A stretch of 7,547 nt of DNA from Bacteriovoracaceae bacterium (GTDB lineage Bacteria > Bdellovibrionota > UBA1018). A program made the translations under genes and the position numbers. Positions 1 to 7,178 of this stretch are shown one piece after another. Below the pieces are notes generated by a model. The model saw nothing but the letters and a program-made list of their open reading frames with translations. It ran no database searches and had not been told where the DNA came from. Location: contig JAHFAB010000044.1 of assembly GCA_023250795.1 (NCBI GenBank), positions 2,110 through 9,656 on the forward strand, written 5' to 3'. Position 1 is the stretch's first letter. Each line of letters opens with the position of its first letter.

Positions 1-250
1 TCACCTGTTCCGAGCGAGGTTGGGTCAACCCAAATTTAGATTTAGCCAGAGCTTCTAGTTTTCTGGGTGATCTAAGTCCTGTAACTAATAAGTTGAGGTG
101 TTCTTTTTCTTGCTTCAGGTTTCTAATCATTTTATCTGTCTGGTCTATCGTATATGTGGTTCGAACAATAGAAAGTCTGAGCCAAACCGTCCCGATAGAA
201 ATCATAATCAGAACTGGAATAACCCAAACTGGAACCCCGTTTTTTATCAT
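1..250 (-). CDS. ftsL: Cell division protein FtsL, 5' part (C-terminus beyond window)
   Basis: This is the start of a small bitopic membrane protein of the divisome. FtsL forms a complex with FtsB and FtsQ and helps activate septal peptidoglycan synthesis by FtsW/FtsI. The ATG overlaps the rsmH stop as ATGA, and 83 codons are visible before the window edge. The translation begins MIKNGVPVWV, followed by a single hydrophobic segment at about residues 7-25. A charged heptad-like stretch follows (about 32-59, LKQEKEHLNLL), suited to a coiled coil. Then comes SPRKLEALAKSKFGLTQP (61-78), which matches the usual FtsL ending of a proline/arginine helix leading into a (L/F)G(L/M)xxP motif. FtsL diverges strongly in sequence, so the call rests on architecture, this C-terminal motif and the position directly after rsmH. 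The end lies outside the window, but families of this kind are about 90-120 residues, so only a little is missing. Confidence 0.85.
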   Translation of the reverse strand, partial: MIKNGVPVWVIPVLIMISIGTVWLRLSIVRTTYTIDQTDKMIRNLKQEKEHLNLLVTGLRSPRKLEALAKSKFGLTQPRSEQV

Positions 251-1167
251 TTTATTTTTTCTGCGATTCTCTCAGCAATTCTGAGTTTTGCACTTCGAGC
301 TCGAGGATTTTTTTTGATTTCCTCTTCTTCAGCTTCGACCGGCTTTTTCGTTAATATATGAAAACCTAGTTCAGGGTTTCGAAATGCCCACTTTACTTTC
401 CGGTCTTCTAGCGAATGAAAACTGATGATCGCAGCCCTCCCTCCGGTTTTCAGAGAAATTATAACATGGTTTAGTAAACAATCGAGTTCATGGAGTTCTT
501 GATTCAAATAAATTCTCAAAGCCTGAAAACTCCGGGTTGCCGGATGAATTCTTCCGTGCCTGGCATAGGGTGGAACTGCATTCACAATCAAAGCCGTAAG
601 CTCAGATGTCGTTTTTGGAGTTTTATCTTCATCTCTAGCACGAACAACCGATAGCGCAATGCGTCTAGAATATTTCTCCTCTCCGTACTCGAAAAGAATC
701 TTTGTGAGTTCTTCGAGCGAAACATGACTCAGAAAATGAGAACACGTTTCACCCCGAGAAGTGTCCATGCGCATGTCTAACGGACCCTCTTTTTGAAAAC
801 TAAAGCCCCTGTTTGCGTCATCCAATTGATCGCTTGAAAAACCTAAATCTGCCAAAACACCAATGATAGGAAGATCCTTTATCAACGGGGGTAGTTCACT
901 GATTTTAGCGTGAACTAACTTGAGACGTTGATTTTTTATCTCGGTTTGGAATTTTTTAGAAGCCTCTTCGAACGCCTGAAGATCCTGGTCTATACCCAAT
1001 ATTTTATGTTGGGGAGGGAGGTGTGATAGGAGCGCCTCAGTGTGCCCCCCTCCACCCAGAGTGCAATCAATCAGCCAATAGGGTTCTGAATTTTTCGGCA
1101 ATGAAAGAAAAGGTTCACTCAAACTTTCGCAAATTTTTTCTTTTAGAATGGAGATATGAGTCGACAT
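247..1167 (-). CDS. rsmH: 16S rRNA m4C1402 methyltransferase RsmH (MraW)
   Basis: Cytosolic SAM-dependent methyltransferase that N4-methylates C1402 of 16S rRNA in the decoding centre. At 306 residues it has the usual family length. Visible motifs in order: SAM-binding motif I DCTLGGGGHT (34-43), the acidic motif GIDQD (58-62), LADLGFSSDQLDD (105-117), RGFSFQKEGPLDMRMD (120-135), HPATRSFQALRIYLN (208-222) and ISFHSLEDRKVK (248-259). All are hallmarks of RsmH and all look intact. The C-terminus is basic (KKNPRARSAKLR), as is typical. The ATG shares one base with the stop of the upstream PBP gene (TAATG). No Shine-Dalgarno sequence is visible, so translation is probably coupled. The stop overlaps the ftsL start as ATGA. 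In most bacteria mraZ precedes this gene, but here a penicillin-binding protein does. Identification is firm. Confidence 0.97.
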   Translation of the reverse strand: MSTHISILKEKICESLSEPFLSLPKNSEPYWLIDCTLGGGGHTEALLSHLPPQHKILGIDQDLQAFEEASKKFQTEIKNQRLKLVHAKISELPPLIKDLPIIGVLADLGFSSDQLDDANRGFSFQKEGPLDMRMDTSRGETCSHFLSHVSLEELTKILFEYGEEKYSRRIALSVVRARDEDKTPKTTSELTALIVNAVPPYARHGRIHPATRSFQALRIYLNQELHELDCLLNHVIISLKTGGRAAIISFHSLEDRKVKWAFRNPELGFHILTKKPVEAEEEEIKKNPRARSAKLRIAERIAEKIK

Positions 1168-2420
1168 TAATGGGACTGCGTTTCTATATAATATCTCTCA
1201 ATGGCTCGACGCGCGAGATAAGAAGATTTTACCTTCCAGAACTTTTTATGTACTGTGAGCACAGCGAGGGCTATGGGTTTGTGATCTTTTTCAGCATACC
1301 CAATAAACCAATCGTACTTGCCGGCGGGGTTTTTCCCAGTGAGTGAACCTGTTTTTCCACCCACATCAATAGAACTAAAATTCCCACGAAAAAACCCTCG
1401 AAACGACCTTTGAGAGGTTCCTTTTCGAATAGTCTCTCGCATGAGAGAGCGGATTTCTCCGGCCGTTGTACTGTCCACTGAAAGTGATGCGATTTTAGGT
1501 TCTGCAAAATAGATGGGCTGAGTTGCTGAAATCACAGATTGAACAATATAGGGTTCCATCATCACGCCATTGTTTACCACCGCAGAAGCAATCAACGCAC
1601 CTTGGAGAGGACTCATCGTATTATCTGGAGTAAACCCAGAAGCGGTTTCAGCCAGTTCCCAAGAGTTTTCTGGAATGGGGGCCTTGCCCACTTGCAAAGG
1701 CATATCTGAAGAAATTTTACGATTAAATCCAAAACGATCAGCGTAATGTCTCAAGTTTTCACTTCCTACACTATAAACCCCAATTTTCCCAAATACAGTA
1801 TTGACTGACTTTGCAAAGGCGTCTTTCAGAGTCATGTACCGGGTCCAACGTGTGAGATTGGTCTTGAGGATATTACTTCGAAAAAGCGTATGGTTTGAAC
1901 CATTAAACGGAATCACCGTATTCGCTGTAAAGTTTTTCTCCGCAATAGCCGCAGCTGCAGTCACTATTTTAAAAACAGAGGCGGATGGAAAACTCGCTTT
2001 GAGAGCTAGGTTTTCTTTCTCCTCGCTCACATGGGGCGATCTAAGCGTATAGCTCACCAAGGACAAAATGCGCCCTGTAACTGGGTCCAGAGCAACAAAA
2101 GCCCCATAATCAGGCTGATAAGAATGAAAAAGATTCTCCATATATTCTTGCAAAGGAGAATCAAAAGAATATTGGAGCTGAACTCGGGTCACTTTCTGGT
2201 CCAATAAAAGGTCAATCTCTTTGGGAAATTCTTCCACAAATCCAGAGTCTTCTAAAGCTTGTGCTAACAAGTCTTTTGAAACACTTTGGTGAGAAAATGG
2301 CTTAATCCGATTAGCAATAGCGATGAAAAGAAACAAAAGAGCGATAAAAATCGCCCCCCTCACTTTGGTTCGACGAGAGATCATCCTCTCATTTTTGCTG
2401 ATTTTGGATGGGAGAGTCAA
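1167..2420 (-). CDS. Short penicillin-binding protein (D,D-transpeptidase domain, membrane anchored)
   Basis: Membrane-anchored transpeptidase expected to cross-link peptidoglycan stem peptides in the periplasm. Residues 1-20 are basic, followed by one hydrophobic anchor (about 22-37). The penicilloyl-serine transpeptidase fold follows: an entry strand with GAFVALDPVTGRILSLVSY (106-124), the catalytic SxxK motif SVFK (Ser148, Lys151), the SxN motif SVN (205-207) and KTG (356-358, within GGKTGSL). All three active-site motifs are intact. At 417 residues it is shorter than FtsI or PBP2 (about 550-650). Between the anchor and the catalytic domain there are only about 70 residues, so the usual class B dimerisation (pedestal) domain is absent, and no PASTA repeats are seen. 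The assigned start is TTG at 2420. ATG at 2384 (residue 13) is an alternative, but GAGAGG lies directly against it with no spacing. The gene sits first in the rsmH-ftsL run. It might be an accessory septal or peptidoglycan-remodelling enzyme. No specific gene name is justified. Confidence 0.9.
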   Translation of the reverse strand: MTLPSKISKNERMISRRTKVRGAIFIALLFLFIAIANRIKPFSHQSVSKDLLAQALEDSGFVEEFPKEIDLLLDQKVTRVQLQYSFDSPLQEYMENLFHSYQPDYGAFVALDPVTGRILSLVSYTLRSPHVSEEKENLALKASFPSASVFKIVTAAAAIAEKNFTANTVIPFNGSNHTLFRSNILKTNLTRWTRYMTLKDAFAKSVNTVFGKIGVYSVGSENLRHYADRFGFNRKISSDMPLQVGKAPIPENSWELAETASGFTPDNTMSPLQGALIASAVVNNGVMMEPYIVQSVISATQPIYFAEPKIASLSVDSTTAGEIRSLMRETIRKGTSQRSFRGFFRGNFSSIDVGGKTGSLTGKNPAGKYDWFIGYAEKDHKPIALAVLTVHKKFWKVKSSYLARRAIERYYIETQSH

Positions 2421-2493
2421 GCTAAGACATCGTTATGACGCGGTAAATTATTTTAGATATTCTCTTGTATCGCCCTAAGCCAAAATGTAAGCT
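2421..2493. promoter_or_regulatory. Divergent intergenic control region between the PBP-rsmH-ftsL and nucleosidase-mreB operons
   Basis: This 73-bp gap is the only non-coding stretch between the two back-to-back operons, so it should carry promoters for both. By eye, a plus-strand sigma70-like pair is ATGACG (2435-2440), a 17-bp spacer and TATTCT (2458-2463), which would start RNA near 2470. A minus-strand pair is TTGGCT (complement of 2478-2483), an 18-bp spacer and TATCTA (complement of 2454-2459), which would start RNA near 2447. Each hexamer matches only three or four of six consensus bases, and the two -10 elements overlap. The region's role is well supported by gene layout. The exact hexamers are guesses. 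No operator palindrome or terminator stem was seen. Confidence 0.4.
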
Positions 2494-3390
2494 GTGCATG
2501 TGAAGAACTCAAAACCAAGTTTGAAACAAGCCATGAGACCCATTTCAAAAAAAGACATGCTTAGCGCTTTTAAGAATAATCCCTTTATCATTCCGAATAA
2601 TAATCGGATTTACTCGAATAGGAAAAAACTTAAAATAGCCCATGACATGCTGGAGCGCTACACTGGGTCCCCTCCTGCCAATTTTAGAAAACAGATTATT
2701 TTGACCAACTTTGACTATTATATGGAGCGGTTTTATAACATCTGCGGAGACGACCGCCACAAAGGTTCTGCTATGACCGTAGTGCATAGTAAGAAAGCAG
2801 ATGTTTCCATTGTCGACTTTTCGATTGGATCTCCAACAGCGGCTCTCATTATTGAACTCCTCGCAACAACGGATCCAAAAGCGGTTTTATTTTTAGGAAT
2901 GTGCGGAGGACTCCATCGTTCTCTAAAAGTAGGTGATTTTATTCTCCCCACAGCGGCAATTCGTGATGAAGGTGCTTCACAACATTTTATGCCTAAGCAA
3001 GTGCCGGCACTGCCGACGTTTAAAATTCAAAAATTTGTTTCTCAAATCATTGTTGAATCGGGAATGGACTACAGAACTGGGGTAGTTCACACCACAGATT
3101 ATCGATTTTGGGAGTTTGATGAAAAGTTCAAATCCCAACTTTACGAAGAACGAGCATTGGCAATTGAGATGGAATCTGCCACTCTTTTTATCGCAGGATT
3201 TGCTAGTAAAGTTCCAATTGGAGCATTATTGTTAGTGTCTGATTTGCCGTTAAGGCGTGGGGGTATAAAAACAAAAAAATCGGCGCGATCTGTATTTAGG
3301 AAATTTACCGATTTACATTTGGAAATGGGAATCAAATCCATGAGTGAAATTGCCGAACGTGGTGAACACATTCGACATTATAAGTGGTAA
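2494..3390 (+). CDS. amn: AMP nucleosidase (PNP/UDP phosphorylase superfamily)
   Basis: Predicted to hydrolyse AMP to adenine and ribose 5-phosphate in the cytosol, affecting the adenylate pool and purine salvage. From residue 55 the sequence follows the short, about 250-260-residue AMP nucleosidases known from Bacteroidota and others: RYTGSPPANF (55-64), IILTNFDYY (68-76), the nucleoside-phosphorylase glycine loop FLGMCGG (133-139), VGDFILPTAAIRDEG (146-160), the substrate-site EMES (225-228) and LLLVSDLP (245-252), whose Asp250 is in the usual place for the acid that protonates the leaving purine. It ends in a basic/aromatic tail, RHYKW. The assigned start is GTG at 2494. It gives a polar, lysine-rich extension of about 45 residues that the family normally lacks, and there is no convincing ribosome site. 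Later in-frame starts such as ATG 2536 or 2557 are possible. It is 21 bp upstream of mreB and surely co-transcribed with it. Other nucleosidases of the superfamily are less likely, given the match across the whole length. Confidence 0.85.
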   Translation: MHVKNSKPSLKQAMRPISKKDMLSAFKNNPFIIPNNNRIYSNRKKLKIAHDMLERYTGSPPANFRKQIILTNFDYYMERFYNICGDDRHKGSAMTVVHSKKADVSIVDFSIGSPTAALIIELLATTDPKAVLFLGMCGGLHRSLKVGDFILPTAAIRDEGASQHFMPKQVPALPTFKIQKFVSQIIVESGMDYRTGVVHTTDYRFWEFDEKFKSQLYEERALAIEMESATLFIAGFASKVPIGALLLVSDLPLRRGGIKTKKSARSVFRKFTDLHLEMGIKSMSEIAERGEHIRHYKW

Positions 3391-5131
<1,741 letters not shown>

Positions 5132-5139
5132 GGTCATGC

Positions 5140-5727
5140 ATGGCTTACAATCGAAAGGATTACTATTATCATAAAGCAAAATCTGAAAATTTTGCAGCAC
5201 GCTCTGTTTTCAAACTCCAAGAAATTGATCAAAGGTTTAAAATTTTAAAAGCTGGCTATAAAGTTTTAGACCTAGGGGCTGCTCCAGGATCATGGTCTCA
5301 GTACTGTTCGAAAAAAACTGGCCCTGGGGGTCGAATATTAGGAATTGACCTAGAACCGATTCAACTCACTCTGCCCAATGCATTGTTTTTGACCGCTGAT
5401 CTAAGAACATTAGACTTAGAAAAAGCTGTCCAGAAAATTCTTCCCCCATTTGATGTCATACTTTCAGATATGGCACCGAAAACAACGGGGATTAGAATTA
5501 CAGATCAAGCTCGGTCTTTAGAACTTTGTGAACTCGCTTTGGACATTACAAATCAATATTTGAAAAAAGGCGGCAGCTTTGTATGTAAGCTTTTTCAGGG
5601 AGAAGATTTTGAAAGTTTTAGAAAAAAATTAGCAGGAAGTTTCAAAAAAGTAGATATTCTCCGACCCCAAAGTACAAGAAAAGAAAGCAAGGAGGTTTTT
5701 TTTGTATGTTTGTCTTTTCAAATTTAG
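5140..5727 (+). CDS. rlmE: 23S rRNA 2'-O-ribose methyltransferase RlmE (FtsJ/RrmJ)
   Basis: SAM-dependent enzyme that 2'-O-methylates U2552 (E. coli numbering) in the A-loop of 23S rRNA and thereby assists late 50S assembly. The 195-residue length is typical. Motifs: KSENFAARSVFKLQEID (14-30), the SAM loop VLDLGAAPGSWSQY (42-55), the acidic GIDLEP (68-73), the catalytic-core strand VILSDMAPKTTGIR (106-119), GGSFVCKLFQGED (144-156) and RPQSTRKESKEVF (175-187). The K-D-K-E catalytic tetrad is complete at Lys25, Asp110, Lys150 and Glu185. The start is ATG 5140, eight bases after the PilZ stop. Its 3' end overlaps the next gene by 22 bases and contains that gene's ribosome site. Bacteria often pair this gene with ftsH, but not here. 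It looks like a passenger in the mreB operon. The call is firm. Confidence 0.96.
   Translation: MAYNRKDYYYHKAKSENFAARSVFKLQEIDQRFKILKAGYKVLDLGAAPGSWSQYCSKKTGPGGRILGIDLEPIQLTLPNALFLTADLRTLDLEKAVQKILPPFDVILSDMAPKTTGIRITDQARSLELCELALDITNQYLKKGGSFVCKLFQGEDFESFRKKLAGSFKKVDILRPQSTRKESKEVFFVCLSFQI
5689..5695 (+). promoter_or_regulatory. Strong Shine-Dalgarno (AAGGAGG) of the RibD-like gene inside rlmE
   Basis: This is a near-perfect ribosome site ten bases before ATG 5706, the best in the window. It lies within rlmE codons 184-186 and fixes the start of the overlapping reductase gene. Confidence 0.75.
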
Positions 5728-6347
5728 CAATGACTTTGGATGGAAAGATCGCACACTCAAATCGTAAGATACTGTTATTAGGATCTTCACAAGACCGACT
5801 TCAAATGCAAGTTTTGAGAAAAGAATGTGATGCAGTACTCATGGGAGCTGCGACTCTCAGAACCTATAAAAAACCCTGTTTAGTACATGGAGCTTTACAA
5901 CAACCCGTTAATATCATTGTGAGCTCTTCTTTGGAGGGAATATCCCCCCATTGGGCTTTTTTTAAAAGCACTCAAACCAAACGAGTCCTATTTTTAAACC
6001 AAAAGATTGCTCCAAAACAAATAAAGAAGTTTGAAAATGACACAACGGAAATAGTTTTTTTAAAAAAAAATAAAATCGCTTCACAAATTTTAAAATATTT
6101 AGAAAAGAAAAAAATCAACCGCCTTCTTGTCGAAGGGGGGGGGGAGTTGATGTGGGTATTTTCAAGTCTAAATCTAATCGATGAATATCACGTTACACTT
6201 ACCTCAAAAATTTTGGGTGGTAGAACCTCTCCAACACTTGTGGATGGAAAAGGCTTTGAACCGGAAAAAATTCTAGGACTTCAGTTAGAGCAATGTCGAA
6301 TCATAAAAAATGAACTTTTCTTGGTTTATAGAAAAAAATCAACGTAG
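5706..6347 (+). CDS. RibD C-terminal-type reductase (riboflavin pathway / DHFR-like fold)
   Basis: A stand-alone NAD(P)H-dependent reductase domain of the RibD_C family, 213 residues. The best-known members reduce 5-amino-6-ribosylamino-uracil phosphate in riboflavin synthesis. Family signatures: SNLAMTLDGKIA (5-16), LLLGSSQD (23-30) then LRKECDAVLMGAATLRTY (37-54), matching the usual RxxxDAxxxGxxT nucleotide/substrate motif, then LLVEGGGEL (140-148) and KILGGRTSPTLVDGKGF (168-184). There is no N-terminal deaminase zinc motif (HAE/PCxxxGRTPPC), so this is not full RibD. It resembles the separate reductases of archaea and some bacteria. A broader reductase acting on a different substrate is possible. 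The start has the strong ribosome site inside rlmE. Codons for VEGGGEL contain a run of ten G, and codons near residue 118 contain T7A9, so the gene has unusual homopolymers. It ends overlapping the convergent pilin gene by nine bases, with no terminator seen. Confidence 0.85.
   Translation: MFVFSNLAMTLDGKIAHSNRKILLLGSSQDRLQMQVLRKECDAVLMGAATLRTYKKPCLVHGALQQPVNIIVSSSLEGISPHWAFFKSTQTKRVLFLNQKIAPKQIKKFENDTTEIVFLKKNKIASQILKYLEKKKINRLLVEGGGELMWVFSSLNLIDEYHVTLTSKILGGRTSPTLVDGKGFEPEKILGLQLEQCRIIKNELFLVYRKKST
6135..6144 (+). repeat. G10 homopolymer tract inside the reductase gene
   Basis: Ten consecutive G bases encode the three glycines of VEGGGEL plus the first base of the following Glu codon. Alternative glycine codons would avoid the run, so it is not forced by the protein. 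Such tracts are prone to slippage in replication and to sequencing length errors. As written, the reading frame is intact. Confidence 0.9.
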
Positions 6348-6572
6348 TTTTATCTTGGGATCGGCTGGACATCCAATACAGGCTGAAGAAACCTCTTTGG
6401 CAATGAGTTCCCAAAGTTTAAGAATCGAGGCTCGAAAACCTGAGGCGAGGATCCCGACAAAAACTACTGCTAAGAAAACAGTAAGAATATATTCTACAAT
6501 GGCTTGCCCATCTTCGTTGACTAAAAAATCAAGTGTGTGGCGTTTTAAGCGAGTCTGGAAGAACTTTCGCAT
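6339..6572 (-). CDS. Flp/Fap-type type IVb prepilin-like small protein (orphan)
   Basis: A 77-residue protein with the layout of a Flp prepilin. It has a basic leader (MRKFFQTRLKRHT) and then the cleavage motif G-QAIVEY, where the conserved Glu falls at +5 and Tyr at +6 after predicted cleavage behind Gly22. One hydrophobic segment follows (about 29-44, ILTVFLAVVFVGILAS). The C-terminal tail is short and contains CIGC (Cys65, Cys68) and ends DPKIKLR. A prepilin peptidase (TadV/PilD type) would process it, and the product would assemble into pili or pseudopili, or anchor in the membrane. No tad/flp assembly genes are visible nearby. The paired cysteines are unusual for Flp pilins. It is transcribed against its neighbours: convergent with the reductase gene (9-bp overlap) and divergent from tlpA (30-bp gap). 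A TadE-like minor pseudopilin is the main alternative. The ATG lacks a strong ribosome site. Confidence 0.75.
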   Translation of the reverse strand: MRKFFQTRLKRHTLDFLVNEDGQAIVEYILTVFLAVVFVGILASGFRASILKLWELIAKEVSSACIGCPADPKIKLR

Positions 6573-6594
6573 AATTTCTATTCTAAGGTATGAT
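6566..6594 (+). promoter_or_regulatory. Candidate promoter for tlpA, overlapping the pilin start
   Basis: TTCGCA (6566-6571), a 17-bp spacer and TATGAT (6589-6594) form a sigma70-like pair matching four of six and five of six consensus bases. Transcription would begin around 6601, leaving almost no leader before ATG 6603. The -35 overlaps the start codon of the divergent pilin gene. Inferred by eye only. Confidence 0.35.
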
Positions 6595-6609
6595 AGGGGG
6601 ATATGACAA
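6580..6609 (-). promoter_or_regulatory. Candidate promoter for the Flp-like pilin, overlapping the tlpA start
   Basis: On the minus strand, TTGTCA (complement of 6604-6609), an 18-bp spacer and TAGAAT (complement of 6580-6585) match five of six consensus bases in each hexamer. RNA would start near 6573, next to the pilin ATG at 6572. The -35 covers the tlpA start codon, so the two promoters would be mutually exclusive if both are real. Confidence 0.35.
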
Positions 6610-6614
6610 CCCCC
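6596..6614 (+). repeat. G5/C5 inverted repeat enclosing the tlpA start codon
   Basis: GGGGG (6596-6600) and CCCCC (6610-6614) can pair across a nine-base loop that contains ATG 6603. The G run is also the only purine-rich stretch close to the start, so a stem would hide the likely ribosome contact. The pairing is seen in the sequence. Any regulatory effect is inferred. Confidence 0.45.
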
Positions 6615-7178
6615 ACAGAAAACCCTAAGTTTTCGGCTTGGAAGTTTTTTCTTCCAATTTTAGTTATTTTGTTTCTAGTGGTAACCGCGCTATTTCTAAT
6701 TAAAAATCAAGTACATACCCATCATAATGGTACTTCACGTGAAGAGGTTCGCTCAGGAGGAGAAATTCCTGATTTTACATTAATAAAGTTTAAAGGTAGC
6801 GAAGTCCATTTCTCTGAAATGAAAGAAAAGGTATTCCTAATCAATTTTTGGGCTACTTGGTGTGAGGCCTGTATGGTCGAAATGCCTTCGATTGTAAAAC
6901 TGAGAAACCAGTACCACGAACAAGGTTTCGAGGTAATTAGTATTAATGTTGACGAAAATCCAGAGAGCGTCTTGCCAAAAACAATCCAAGAGTACGGAAT
7001 TAGCTTTCCGATTTATCAAGATCCATCTGGCGAACTGGCTGAGCTTTTTGAAGTTCATGCCATCCCACTTTCTGTTATTATTGATCGAAAAAGAAAAGTT
7101 CTTATGATAGAGCCAGGAGAAAGAAACTGGTATGGAGAAGACGTGAAAAAACTTTTAGAACGGTGGCTGGTTCAATGA
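6603..7178 (+). CDS. Membrane-anchored TlpA/ResA-like thiol:disulfide oxidoreductase
   Basis: A 191-residue redox protein predicted to face the periplasm. A short cytoplasmic head is followed by one hydrophobic segment (about 14-33, an uncleaved signal anchor). A histidine-containing linker (HTHHNG) comes next, and then the thioredoxin-like domain from about residue 54: GEIPDFTL (53-60), INFWATWCEAC (80-90) with the CxxC active site at Cys87/Cys90, VISINVDENP (111-120), and the cis-proline loop HAIPLSVIIDRKRKV (152-166, Pro155). This order is typical of TlpA, ResA and CcmG, which reduce disulfides in cytochrome c maturation or in other exported proteins. The WCEAC active site does not separate these subgroups, and no cytochrome-biogenesis gene is seen nearby. 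The stop overlaps the next gene's start as ATGA, so the two are an operon. The ATG sits within a possible G5/C5 hairpin loop. Confidence 0.9.
   Translation: MTTPTENPKFSAWKFFLPILVILFLVVTALFLIKNQVHTHHNGTSREEVRSGGEIPDFTLIKFKGSEVHFSEMKEKVFLINFWATWCEACMVEMPSIVKLRNQYHEQGFEVISINVDENPESVLPKTIQEYGISFPIYQDPSGELAELFEVHAIPLSVIIDRKRKVLMIEPGERNWYGEDVKKLLERWLVQ

Noticed and set aside
93..361. Two overlapping plus-strand open frames opposite ftsL and the rsmH 3' end
   Set aside because: They are antisense to ftsL and rsmH. Their hydrophobic look comes from the complement of the FtsL membrane segment.
1023..1346. 107-residue plus-strand open frame across the rsmH start and PBP end
   Set aside because: It is antisense to two well-supported genes, its translation has no recognisable motif, and it has no ribosome site. 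It is a shadow frame.
6345..6400. Possible transcription terminator after the reductase gene
   Set aside because: No GC-rich stem followed by a T run was found on either strand. The convergent genes overlap, so any termination must occur inside coding sequence or be factor-dependent.
6310..6606. 98-residue plus-strand open frame between the reductase gene and tlpA
   Set aside because: It is fully antisense to the prepilin-like gene, whose cleavage motif, Glu+5 and hydrophobic segment are clearly the real signal.
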